In this document: positions 13,340-27,100 of the stretch, in pieces
How the letters are laid out: the number at the start of each line of letters is the position of its first letter
How positions within the stretch are numbered: position 1 is the first letter of the stretch
Assembly: GCA_035610365.1 (NCBI GenBank)
Contig: CM069435.1
Coordinates: 2,506,001-2,570,000 of the forward strand
Reading direction: 5' to 3'
Source: Aquatica leii
Taxonomy: Eukaryota; Arthropoda; Insecta; Coleoptera; Lampyridae
Length of the DNA: 64,000 nucleotides
Notes under the pieces: model-generated
Database searches by the model: none
The model's input: only the letters and a program-made list of their open reading frames with translations
What the model was told of the DNA's origin: nothing
Translations under genes and position numbers: made by a program

Positions 13340-13875
13340 AAACCAAAGGTAAATAGGTACTAGATTGAATTTACTCGTTAGAAACAAGACGTGTTTATCC
13401 CGTACGCTGGTTTTGAGGTTACACTTTAAGAAGTTAAGTTTAATTTTTACGATTCTCTACGTACGTTCTCTAATTTTCTGGAAAGTTTAAGCAACAAAAA
13501 ATTTATGGCAATTATTTGTTTTAATTCAGTGTAAATAAATTGTTGTATTTTTAAATCAATTGCTATTTTTTTCTTAAATTGAAGCGCCATCTACCCTCAT
13601 AGCACCTAAACTTAAAAATATCATTGAATTAGTTTTTCACCTGGTGGATAGAAGCTGAACTAAAACAGATTTTAAAGTTCTTAATTTATCCGTTTAGATG
13701 GCACCACACAAAACAAATTTGATATATGATTAATTTTGCTTTTTAAATTACAATTGACACTACTAAATAATATAGTTTTAACTGAAATATGTTTTTAATA
13801 GTTAAATTTACAACTGAGGTTACAAGTTTAATATTTACTAAAAGTTGAAAGTTTTTACGATTTTTAGTACGTCCT
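13340..13875 (-). repeat. 442-bp-type repeat unit, single dispersed copy (reverse orientation)
   Basis: Matches in reverse orientation the unit that is tandem at 37,790-40,805. Shared landmarks are CGCCATCTACC, the CACCTGGTG...TAGTGGCTGAACT-type stretch, TTTAGATGGCA and ACGTTCTCTGATTTGCT. It abuts a fragment similar to the 329-bp satellite on its left and a gypsy gag remnant on its right. Confidence 0.7.
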
Positions 13876-13889
13876 CTGATTTGCTTCAA

Positions 13890-14628
13890 AGTTCATTTTA
13901 GCTTTAATTGTTGTATGTTTTTTGCACATTTTTGCCAAATGTCCAATGTGTTTACAAAAATTACACTTATAAGTAGCGTACTTACATTTTTCAATACCTG
14001 TGTGTTTCTTATTATCGCAAGCATCACATGACTATTTATCTGTTTTCTTCGTGTCTTTTTTGTTTGCAGCAGCTCCATGAACATTTTCTGATTTGTTACG
14101 ATGAAAAATGTCATGTTTGAAGTAATTAAACCCACAATTTGACTGAATGCTTTTGTGTAATTCTTTGTTTACTGCCAATTCAATTTACCTGCCCAAAGTT
14201 ACATAGTTCGTTTCTTCAGTTAACCTGTTACAGATAGGTCCAAGTTTCATACTACTCACAAACTTGTCTTTAATAAAGTCTTTTAAACTAAAACCAAATT
14301 CAAAATTAGTAGATAAGTTATGAATGCTTGCATTCCATTGTTTAACTGTCTCACGTTCCTCTTACCTGGCTTTATAAAACTCTACACGTTAAACACTAGT
14401 TGATTCTGAATAATAATTCTTTAAGAAAGAAATTAAATCTTCATACGTTTTCTCCTTCGGCAGTTTACGTGTGCATAAATCTCTCAAGGTTTTGTATTGA
14501 TCCTGTCTAGTTACAGTTATTAATGCAGACACCTTCCTTGTATTTTGCTCAACATTTTGGATATTATATTGACATCGAAAAAATTTTCAAGTTCTTGATA
14601 GAAGATCTATCCTATTTTCGTCACCAAA
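13890..14628 (-). pseudogene. gag: Ty3/gypsy-type gag remnant with CCHC zinc knuckle
   Basis: Read on the - strand, the right part gives the retrotransposon Gag signature FGFSLKDFIKDKFVSSMK followed by LTEETNYVTLGR, interrupted by a stop. The same stretch recurs in the gag copy at 35,357-35,850. Further downstream (13,924-13,965) a nucleocapsid knuckle CNFCKHIGHLAKMC fits CX2CX4HX4C exactly, preceded by a second, degenerate Cys/His cluster. Frames shift between the two parts, so it is broken. The order on the - strand is LTR (14,629 rightward), gag, then a 442-bp unit. Pol is absent, so this is a truncated copy. In an intact element Gag packages the RNA into cytoplasmic particles. Confidence 0.75.
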
Positions 14629-14800
14629 TGTTATGTCGTAGCCTGCAATAAATAAATATCTATTTATTTAAACGTTTAATAACTAAACCTTACAAAAGAT
14701 CAAACGTATTTTCATATACATGCAAAACGATCGCTACTACCATAGCTACTACACTACATTATCAATCATTATCAATTAAATTTAACAATATTTAACAATA
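14629..14800 (-). mobile_element. Gypsy-type LTR, partial
   Basis: The edge TGTTATGTCGTAGCCTGC at 14,629 matches the LTR edges at 35,859 and 33,449. Just inside the element, TCACCAAA is followed by a TTTGGTGAC-type primer-binding region when read on the - strand. The similarity runs through TAATAACTAAA and CGATCGCTACT, shared with 37,550-37,600. The far boundary is uncertain. Confidence 0.6.
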
Positions 14801-14809
14801 ATTCTTATA

Positions 14810-15075
14810 TATTATGTGTGCTTCCATCTAAGCGGATAAATTAAGAACTTTAAAATCGCTTTTAGTTCAGCCAATATTCACCAGGTTAAAAATTAATTCA
14901 TTGTAAGTTTTATGAAGTTCAGATGCCATGAAGTAGATGGCGACTCAGTTTAAGATAAAAATTATTAACAAAATTAATTTAAAAAGACTAAAATTCATTG
15001 TTATTGTTAAATACAATTGTTAATACACTGAATTAAAACGAATAATTGTAATACACTGTGTTCATAAATGGATTA
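14810..15075 (+). repeat. 442-bp-type repeat unit, partial, forward copy
   Basis: Begins TTATGTGTGCTTCCATCTAA and contains AAGTAGATGGCGACTCA, matching the tandem units at 37.8-40.8 kb in the forward orientation. It fades into the 329-bp satellite at about 15,100. Confidence 0.65.
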
Positions 15076-15104
15076 CTCAATTTGACAGTTTATTTATAGT
15101 TCAG

Positions 15105-18100
15105 TGGTGTTTATGACGTACGTTAAAAATTTTGATATCGATAATACAAAATTAACAATTTTAAGTAGCAATTATTAAGGTTATTATCAGTGTTATTGTT
15201 TTATTAAAAGAAAGCAATCAAAATCAAAAATAAAATACTGAAAGTAACTTACACTTTGCAGATTCTAAAACACGCAAAATTGGTTTTAATTATTATTTAA
15301 AACTGCAATTTATTCGCACACGTCTTCATACGCACGCGTTCAACACTAAAATAATTAAAACCAAATTTAAGTACAACTAGTTAAAATTTACACGTTACAA
15401 AACGTGTTTATGACGGACGTTGTTCTTTGGTCACATTTTTCTAATTGTTAAAGAAAAATTTTGAAATATTTTAGACAAAATTGACAATTTTAAATAGCAA
15501 GTATTGAGGTTATTATTAGTGTTATTATTTTTTCAAAAAAAATCAACCAAAAACAAACAAGAAATACTTTAAAATAATTTACAGCTTGCAGATTCTAAAA
15601 CTCGCAAAATTGGTTTTAATTATTATTTAAAACTGCAATTTATTCGCACACGTCTTCATACGCACGCGTTCAACACTAAAATAATTAAAACCAAATTTAA
15701 GTACAACTAGTTAAAATTTACACGTTACAAAACGTGTTTATGACGGACGTTGTTCTTTGGTCACATTTTTCTAATTGTTAAAGAAAAATTTTGAAATATT
15801 TTAGACAAAATTGACAATTTTAAATAGCAAGTATTGAGGTTATTATTAGTGTTATTTTTAAAAAAAAAGTAATCAAAAACAAACAAGAAATACTTTAAAT
15901 TAACTTACACTTTGCAGATTCTAAAACACGCAAAATTAGTTTTAATTATTATTTAAAACTGCAATTTATTCGCACACGTCTTCATACGCACGCGTTCAAC
16001 ACTAAAATAATTAAAACCAAATTTAAGTACAACTAGTTAAAATTTACACGTTACAAAACGTGTTTATGACGGACGTTGTTCTTTGGTCACATTTTTCTAA
16101 TCGTTAAAGAAAAATTTTGAAATGGATAATACAAAATTGACAATTTTAAATAGCGTATATTGAGGTTATTATTAGTGTTATTATTTTTTCAAAAAATCAA
16201 CCAAAAACAAACAAGAAATACTTTAAATTAATTTACAGCTTGCAGATTCTAAAACTCGCAAAATTGGTTTTAATTATTATTTAAAACTGCAATTAATTCG
16301 CACACGTCTTCATACAAACGCGTTCAACACTAAAATAATTAAAACTTAATATAAGTACAACTAGTTAAAATTTACACGTTACAAAACGTGTTTATGACGT
16401 ACGTTGTTCTTTGGTCACATTTTTCTAATCGTTAAAGAAAAATTTTGAAATAATTTAGACAAAATTGACAATTTTAAATAGCAATTATTGAGGTTATTAT
16501 TAGTGTTATTTTTAAAAAAGGCAATCAAAAACAAACAAGAAATACTTTAAATTAACTTACAGTTTGCAGATTCTAAAACTCGCAAAATTGGTTTTAATTA
16601 TTATTTAAAACTGCAATTTATTCGCACACGTCTTCATACGCACGCGGTCAACACTAAAACAATTTAAAACCAAATTTAAGTACAACTAGTTAAAATTTAC
16701 ACGTTACAAAACGTGTTTATGACGGACGTTGTTCTTTGGTCACATTTTTCTAATTGTTAAAGAAAAATTTTGAAATATTTTAGACAAAATTGACAATTTT
16801 AAATAGCAAGTATTGAGGTTATTATTAGTGTTATTATTTTTTCAAAAAAAATCAACCAAAAACAAACAAGAAATACTTTAAAATAATTTACAGCTTGCAG
16901 ATTCTAAAACTCGCAAAATTGGTTTTAATTATTATTTAAAACTGCAATTAATTCGCACACGTCTTCATACAAACGCGTTCAACACTAAAATAATTAAAAC
17001 TTAATATAAGTACAACTAGTTAAAATTTACACGTTACAAAACGTGTTTATGACGTACGTTGTTCTTTGGTCACATTTTTCTAATCGTTAAAGAAAAATTT
17101 TGAAATGGATAATACAAAATTGACAATTTTAAATAGCGTATATTGAGGTTATTATTAGTGTTATTATTTTTTAAAAAAAAGGCAATCAAAAACAAACAAG
17201 AAATACTTTAAATTAACTTACACTTTGCAGATTCTAAAACACGCAAAATTGGTTTTAATTATTATTTAAAAATGCAATTTATTTGCACACGTCTTCATAC
17301 GAACGCGTTCAAAACTAAACTAAATATAAACAAAGATAAATACAACTAGTTAAAATTTACACGTTACAAAACGTGTTTATGACGTACGTTGTTCTTTGGT
17401 CACATTTTTCTAATCGTTAAAGAAAAATTTTGAAATGGATAATACAAAATTGACAATTTTAAATAGCTTATATTGAGGTTATTATTAGTGTTATTATTTT
17501 TTCAAAAAGAAGTAATCAAAAACAAACAAGAAATACTTTAAATTAACTTACACTTTGCAGATTCTAAAACACGCAAAATTGGTTTTAATTATTATTTAAA
17601 AATGCAATTTATTTGCACACGTCTTCATACGAACGCGTTCAAAACTAAACTAATTAAAACCAAATTTAAGTACAACTAGTTAAAATTTACACGTTACAAA
17701 CCGTGTTTATGACGGACGTTGTTCTTTGGTCACATTTTTCTAATTGTTAAAGAAAAATTTTGAAATGGATTAGACAAAATTGACAATTTTAAATAGCAAG
17801 TATTGAGGTTATTATTAGTGTTATTATTTTTTCAAAAAAATCAATCAAAAACAAACAAGAAATACTTTAAAATAACTTACAGCTTGCAGATTCTAAAACT
17901 CGCAAAATTGGGTTTAATTATTATTTAACACTGCACTATATTTGCACACGTCTTCATACGAACGCGTTCAACACTAAAATAATTATAACCTAATATAAGT
18001 ACATCTACTTATAAGTTTCACGTTTCAAAACGTGTTTATTACGTACGTTGTTCTTTGGTCACATTTTTCTAATCGTTAAAGAAAAATTTTGAAATGGATA

Positions 18101-21100
18101 ATACAAAATTGACAATTTTAAATAGCGTATATTGAGGTTATTATTAGTGTTATTATTTTTTCAAAAGAAGTAATCAAAAACAAACAAGAAATACTTTAAA
18201 TTAACTTACAGTTTGCAGATTCTAAAACTCGCAAAATTGGTTTTAATTATTATTTAAAACTGCAATTTATTCGCACACGTCTTCATACGCACGCGTTCAA
18301 CACTAAAATAATTAAAACCAAATTTAAGTACAACTAGTTAAAATTTACACGTTACAAAACGTGTTTATGACGGACGTTGTTCTTTGGTCACATTTTTCTA
18401 ATTGTTAAAGAAAAATTTTGAAATATTTTAGACAAAATTGACAATTTTAACTAGCAAGTATTGAGGTTATTATTAGTGTTATTATTTTTTCAAAAAAAAT
18501 CAACCAAAAACAAACAAGAAATACTTTAAAATAATTTACAGCTTGCAGATTCTAAAACTCGCAAAATTGGTTTTAATTATTATTTAAAACTGCAATTAAT
18601 TCGCACACGTCTTCATACAAACGCGTTCAACACTAAAATAATTAAAACTTAATATAAGTACAACTAGTTAAAATTTACACGTTACAAAACGTGTTTATGA
18701 CGTACGTTGTTCTTTGGTCACATTTTTCTAATCGTTAAAGAAAAATTTTGAAATGGATAATACAAAATTGACAATTTTAAATAGCGTATATTGAGGTTAT
18801 TATTAGTGTTATTTTTTAAAAAAAAGGCAATCAAAAACAAACAAGAAATACTTTAAATTAACTTACAGTTTGCAGATTCTAAAACTCGCAAAATTGGTTT
18901 TAATTATTATTTAAAACTGCAATTTATTCGCACACGTCTTCATACGCACGCGTTCAACACTAAAATAATTAAAACCAAATTTAAGTACAACTAGTTAAAA
19001 TTTACACGTTACAAAACGTGTTTATGACGGACGTTGTTCTTTGGTCACATTTTTCTAATTGTTAAAGAAAAATTTTGAAATATTTTAGACAAAATTGACA
19101 ATTTTAACTAGCAAGTATTGAGGTTATTATTAGTGTTATTATTTTTTCAAAAAAAATCAACCAAAAACAAACAAGAAATACTTTAAAATAATTTACAGCT
19201 TGCAGATTCTAAAACTCGCAAAATTGGTTTTAATTATTATTTAAAACTGCAATTAATTCGCACACGTCTTCATACAAACGCGTTCAACACTAAAATAATT
19301 AAAACTTAATATAAGTACAACTAGTTAAAATTTACACGTTACAAAACGTGTTTATGACGTACGTTGTTCTTTGGTCACATTTTTCTAATCGTTAAAGAAA
19401 AATTTTGAAATGGATAATACAAAATTGACAATTTTAAATAGCGTATATTGAGGTTATTATTAGTGTTATTATTTTTTCAAAAAGAAGTAATCAAAAACAA
19501 ACAAGAAATACTTTAAATTAACTTACAGTTTGCAGATTCTAAAACTCGCAAAATTGGTTTTAATTATTATTTAAAACTGCAATTTATTCGCACACGTCTT
19601 CATACGCACGCGTTCAACACTAAAATAATTAAAACCAAATTTAAGTACAACTAGTTAAAATTTACACGTTACAAAACGTGTTTATGACGGACGTTGTTCT
19701 TTGGTCACATTTTTCTAATTGTTAAAGAAAAATTTTGAAATGGATAATACAAAATTGACAATTTTAAATAGCAAGTATTGAGGTTATTATTAGTGTTATT
19801 ATTTTTTCAAAAAGAAGTAATCAAAAACAAACAAGAAATACTTTAAAATAATTTACAGCTTGCAGATTCTAAAACTCGCAAAATTGGTTTTAATTATTAT
19901 TTAAAACTGCAATTAATTCGCACACGTCTTCATACAAACGCGTTCAACACTAAAATAATTAAAACTTAATATAAGTACAACTAGTTAAAATTTACACGTT
20001 ACAAAACGTGTTTATGACGTACGTTGTTCTTTGGTCACATTTTTCTAATCGTTAAAGAAAAATTTTGAAATGGATAATACAAAATTGACAATTTTAAATA
20101 GCGTATATTGAGGTTATTATTAGTGTTATTATTTTTTCAAAAAGAAGTAATCAAAAACAAACAAGAAATACTTTAAATTAACTTACAGTTTGCAGATTCT
20201 AAAACTCGCAAAATTGGTTTTAATTATTATTTAAAACTGCAATTTATTCGCACACGTCTTCATACGCACGCGTTCAACACTAAAATAATTAAAACCAAAT
20301 TTAAGTACAACTAGTTAAAATTTACACGTTACAAAACGTGTTTATGACGGACGTTGTTCTTTGGTCACATTTTTCTAATTGTTAAAGAAAAATTTTGAAA
20401 TATTTTAGACAAAATTGACAATTTTAAATAGCAAGTATTGAGGTTATTATTAGTGTTATTATTTTTTCAAAAAAAATCAACCAAAAACAAACAAGAAATA
20501 CTTTAAAATAATTTACAGCTTGCAGATTCTAAAACTCGCAAAATTGGTTTTAATTATTATTTAAAACTGCAATTAATTCGCACACGTCTTCATACAAACG
20601 CGTTCAACACTAAAATAATTAAAACTTAATATAAGTACAACTAGTTAAAATTTACACGTTACAAAACGTGTTTATGACGTACGTTGTTCTTTGGTCACAT
20701 TTTTCTAATCGTTAAAGAAAAATTTTGAAATAATTTAGACAAAATTGACAATTTTAAATAGCAATTATTGAGGTTATTATTAGTGTTATTTTTTAAAAAA
20801 AAGGCAATCAAAAACAAACAAGAAATACTTTAAATTAACTTACAGTTTGCAGATTCTAAAACTCGCAAAATTGGTTTTAATTATTATTTAAAACTGCAAT
20901 TTATTCGCACACGTCTTCATACGCACGCGTTCAACACTAAAATAATTAAAACCAAATTTAAGTACAACTAGTTAAAATTTACACGTTACAAAACGTGTTT
21001 ATGACGGACGTTGTTCTTTGGTCACATTTTTCTAATTGTTAAAGAAAAATTTTGAAATATTTTAGACAAAATTGACAATTTTAAATAGCAAGTATTGAGG

Positions 21101-24100
21101 TTATTATTAGTGTTATTATTTTTTCAAAAAAAATCAACCAAAAACAAACAAGAAATACTTTAAAATAATTTACAGCTTGCAGATTCTAAAACTCGCAAAA
21201 TTGGTTTTAATTATTATTTAAAACTGCAATTAATTCGCACACGTCTTCATACAAACGCGTTCAACACTAAAATAATTAAAACTTAATATAAGTACAACTA
21301 GTTAAAATTTACACGTTACAAAACGTGTTTATGACGTACGTTGTTCTTTGGTCACATTTTTCTAATCGTTAAAGAAAAATTTTGAAATGGATAATACAAA
21401 ATTGACAATTTTAAATAGCGTATATTGAGGTTATTATTAGTGTTATTATTTTTTCAAAAAGAAGTAATCAAAAACAAACAAGAAATACTTTAAATTAACT
21501 TACACTTTGCAGATTCTAAAACACGCAAAATTGGTTTTAATTATTATTTAAAAATGCAATTTATTTGCACACGTCTTCATACGAACGCGTTCAAAACTAA
21601 ACTAAATATAAACAAAGATAAATACAACTAGTTAAAATTTACACGTTACAAAACGTGTTTATGACGTACGTTGTTCTTTGGTCACATTTTTCTAATCGTT
21701 AAAGAAAAATTTTGAAATGGATAATACAAAATTGACAATTTTAAATAGCGTATATTGAGGTTATTATTAGTGTTATTATTTTTTCAAAAAGAAGTAATCA
21801 AAAACAAACAAGAAATACTTTAAATTAACTTACAGTTTGCAGATTCTAAAACTCGCAAAATTGGTTTTAATTATTATTTAAAACTGCAATTTATTCGCAC
21901 ACGTCTTCATACGCACGCGTTCAACACTAAAATAATTAAAACCAAATTTAAGTACAACTAGTTAAAATTTACACGTTACAAAACGTGTTTATGACGGACG
22001 TTGTTCTTTGGTCACATTTTTCTAATTGTTAAAGAAAAATTTTGAAATATTTTAGACAAAATTGACAATTTTAAATAGCAAGTATTGAGGTTATTATTAG
22101 TGTTATTATTTTTTCAAAAAAAATCAACCAAAAACAAACAAGAAATACTTTAAAATAATTTACAGCTTGCAGATTCTAAAACTCGCAAAATTGGTTTTAA
22201 TTATTATTTAAAACTGCAATTAATTCGCACACGTCTTCATACAAACGCGTTCAACACTAAAATAATTAAAACTTAATATAAGTACAACTAGTTAAAATTT
22301 ACACGTTACAAAACGTGTTTATGACGTACGTTGTTCTTTGGTCACATTTTTCTAATCGTTAAAGAAAAATTTTGAAATGGATAATACAAAATTGACAATT
22401 TTAAATAGCGTATATTGAGGTTATTATTAGTGTTATTATTTTTTCAAAAAGAAGTAATCAAAAACAAACAAGAAATACTTTAAATTAACTTACACTTTGC
22501 AGATTCTAAAACACGCAAAATTGGTTTTAATTATTATTTAAAAATGCAATTTATTTGCACACGTCTTCATACGAACGCGTTCAAAACTAAACTAAATATA
22601 AACAAAGATAAATACAACTAGTTAAAATTTACACGTTACAAAACGTGTTTATGACGTACGTTGTTCTTTGGTCACATTTTTCTAATCGTTAAAGAAAAAT
22701 TTTGAAATAATTTAGACAAAATTGACAATTTTAAATAGCAATTATTGAGGTTATTATTAGTGTTATTTTTTAAAAAAAAGGCAATCAAAAACAAACAAGA
22801 AATACTTTAAATTAACTTACAGTTTGCAGATTCTAAAACTCGCAAAATTGGTTTTAATTATTATTTAAAACTGCAATTTATTCGCACACGTCTTCATACG
22901 CACGCGTTCAACACTAAAATAATTAAAACCAAATTTAAGTACAACTAGTTAAAATTTACACGTTACAAAACGTGTTTATGACGGACGTTGTTCTTTGGTC
23001 ACATTTTTCTAATTGTTAAAGAAAAATTTTGAAATATTTTAGACAAAATTGACAATTTTAAATAGCAAGTATTGAGGTTATTATTAGTGTTATTATTTTT
23101 TCAAAAAATCAACCAAAAACAAACAAGAAATACTTTAAAATAATTTACAGCTTGCAGATTCTAAAACTCGCAAAATTGGTTTTAATTATTATTTAAAACT
23201 GCAATTAATTCGCACACGTCTTCATACAAACGCGTTCAACACTAAAATAATTAAAACTTAATATAAGTACAACTAGTTAAAATTTACACGTTACAAAACG
23301 TGTTTATGACGTACGTTGTTCTTTGGTCACATTTTTCTAATCGTTAAAGAAAAATTTTGAAATGGATAATACAAAATTGACAATTTTAAATAGCGTATAT
23401 TGAGGTTATTATTAGTGTTATTATTTTTTCAAAAGAAGTAATCAAAAACAAACAAGAAATACTTTAAATTAACTTACACTTTGCAGATTCTAAAACACGC
23501 AAAATTGGTTTTAATTATTATTTAAAAATGCAATTTATTTGCACACGTCTTCATACGAACGCGTTCAAAACTAAACTAAATATAAACAAAGATAAATACA
23601 ACTAGTTAAAATTTACACGTTACAAAACGTGTTTATGACGTACGTTGTTCTTTGGTCACATTTTTCTAATCGTTAAAGAAAAATTTTGAAATGGATAATA
23701 CAAAATTGACAATTTTAAATAGCGTATATTGAGGTTATTATTAGTGTTATTATTTTTTCAAAAAGAAGTAATCAAAAACAAACAAGAAATACTTTAAATT
23801 AACTTACAGTTTGCAGATTCTAAAACTCGCAAAATTGGTTTTAATTATTATTTAAAACTGCAATTTATTCGCACACGTCTTCATACGCACGCGTTCAACA
23901 CTAAAATAATTAAAACCAAATTTAAGTACAACTAGTTAAAATTTACACGTTACAAAACGTGTTTATGACGTACGTTGTTCTTTGGTCACATTTTTCTAAT
24001 CGTTAAAGAAAAATTTTGAAATAATTTAGACAAAATTGACAATTTTAAATAGCAATTATTGAGGTTATTATTAGTGTTATTTTTTAAAAAAAAAGCAATC

Positions 24101-27100
24101 AAAAACAAACAAGAAATACTTTAAATTAACTTACAGTTTGCAGATTCTAAAACTCGCAAAATTGGTTTTAATTATTATTTAAAACTGCAATTTATTCGCA
24201 CACGTCTTCATACGCACGCGTTCAACACTAAAATAATTAAAACCAAATTTAAGTACAACTAGTTAAAATTTACACGTTACAAAACGTGTTTATGACGGAC
24301 GTTGTTCTTTGGTCACATTTTTCTAATTGTTAAAGAAAAATTTTGAAATATTTTAGACAAAATTGACAATTTTAAATAGCAAGTATTGAGGTTATTATTA
24401 GTGTTATTATTTTTTCAAAAAAAATCAACCAAAAACAAACAAGAAATACTTTAAAATAATTTACAGCTTGCAGATTCTAAAACTCGCAAAATTGGTTTTA
24501 ATTATTATTTAAAACTGCAATTAATTCGCACACGTCTTCATACAAACGCGTTCAACACTAAAATAATTAAAACTTAATATAAGTACAACTAGTTAAAATT
24601 TACACGTTACAAAACGTGTTTATGACGTACGTTGTTCTTTGGTCACATTTTTCTAATCGTTAAAGAAAAATTTTGAAATAATTTAGACAAAATTGACAAT
24701 TTTAAATAGCAATTATTGAGGTTATTATTAGTGTTATTTTTAAAAAAAAAGGCAATCAAAAACAAACAAGAAATACTTTAAATTAACTTACAGTTTGCAG
24801 ATTCTAAAACTCGCAAAATTGGTTTTAATTATTATTTAAAACTGCAATTTATTCGCACACGTCTTCATACGCACGCGTTCAACACTAAAATAATTAAAAC
24901 CAAATTTAAGTACAACTAGTTAAAATTTACACGTTACAAAACGTGTTTATGACGGACGTTGTTCTTTGGTCACATTTTTCTAATTGTTAAAGAAAAATTT
25001 TGAAATATTTTAGACAAAATTGACAATTTTAAATAGCAAGTATTGAGGTTATTATTAGTGTTATTATTTTTTCAAAAAAAATCAACCAAAAACAAACAAG
25101 AAATACTTTAAAATAATTTACAGCTTGCAGATTCTAAAACTCGCAAAATTGGTTTTAATTATTATTTAAAACTGCAATTAATTCGCACACGTCTTCATAC
25201 AAACGCGTTCAACACTAAAATAATTAAAACTTAATATAAGTACAACTAGTTAAAATTTACACGTTACAAAACGTGTTTATGACGTACGTTGTTCTTTGGT
25301 CACATTTTTCTAATCGTTAAAGAAAAATTTTGAAATGGATAATACAAAATTGACAATTTTAAATAGCGTATATTGAGGTTATTATTAGTGTTATTATTTT
25401 TCAAAAAGAAGTAATCAAAAACAAACAAGAAATACTTTAAATTAACTTACACTTTGCAGATTCTAAAACACGCAAAATTGGTTTTAATTATTATTTAAAA
25501 ATGCAATTTATTTGCACACGTCTTCATACGAACGCGTTCAAAACTAAACTAAATATAAACAAAGATAAATACAACTAGTTAAAATTTACACGTTACAAAA
25601 CGTGTTTATGACGTACGTTGTTCTTTGGTCACATTTTTCTAATCGTTAAAGAAAAATTTTGAAATAATTTAGACAAAATTGACAATTTTAAATAGCAATT
25701 ATTGAGGTTATTATTAGTGTTATTTTTAAAAAAAAGGCAATCAAAAGCAACCAAGTAATACTTTAAATTAACTTACAGTTTGCAGATTCTAAAACTCGCA
25801 AAATTGGTTTTAATTATTATTTAAAACTGCAATTTATTCGCACACGTCTTCATACGCACGCGTTCAACACTAAAATAATTAAAACCAAATTTAAGTACAA
25901 CTAGTTAAAATTTACACGTTACAAAACGTGTTTATGACGGACGTTGTTCTTTGGTCACATTTTTCTAATTGTTAAAGAAAAATTTTGAAATATTTTAGAC
26001 AAAATTGACAATTTTAAATAGCAAGTATTGAGGTTATTATTAGTGTTATTATTTTTTCAAAAAAAATCAACCAAAAACAAACAAGAAATACTTTAAAATA
26101 ATTTACAGCTTGCAGATTCTAAAACTCGCAAAATTGGTTTTAATTATTATTTAAAACTGCAATTAATTCGCACACGTCTTCATACAAACGCGTTCAACAC
26201 TAAAATAATTAAAACTTAATATAAGTACAACTAGTTAAAATTTACACGTTACAAAACGTGTTTATGACGTACGTTGTTCTTTGGTCACATTTTTCTAATC
26301 GTTAAAGAAAAATTTTGAAATGGATAATACAAAATTGACAATTTTAAATAGCGTATATTGAGGTTATTATTAGTGTTATTATTTTTTCAAAAAGAAGTAA
26401 TCAAAAACAAACAAGAAATACTTTAAATTAACTTACAGTTTGCAGATTCTAAAACTCGCAAAATTGGTTTTAATTATTATTTAAAACTGCAATTTATTCG
26501 CACACGTCTTCATACGCACGCGTTCAACACTAAAATAATTAAAACCAAATTTAAGTACAACTAGTTAAAATTTACACGTTACAAAACGTGTTTATGACGG
26601 ACGTTGTTCTTTGGTCACATTTTTCTAATTGTTAAAGAAAAATTTTGAAATATTTTAGACAAAATTGACAATTTTAAATAGCAAGTATTGAGGTTATTAT
26701 TAGTGTTATTATTTTTTCAAAAAAAATCAACCAAAAACAAACAAGAAATACTTTAAAATAATTTACAGCTTGCAGATTCTAAAACTCGCAAAATTGGTTT
26801 TAATTATTATTTAAAACTGCAATTAATTCGCACACGTCTTCATACAAACGCGTTCAACACTAAAATAATTAAAACTTAATATAAGTACAACTAGTTAAAA
26901 TTTACACGTTACAAAACGTGTTTATGACGTACGTTGTTCTTTGGTCACATTTTTCTAATCGTTAAAGAAAAATTTTGAAATAATTTAGACAAAATTGACA
27001 ATTTTAAATAGCAATTATTGAGGTTATTATTAGTGTTATTTTTAAAAAAAAAGGCAATCAAAAACAAACAAGAAATACTTTAAATTAACTTACAGTTTGC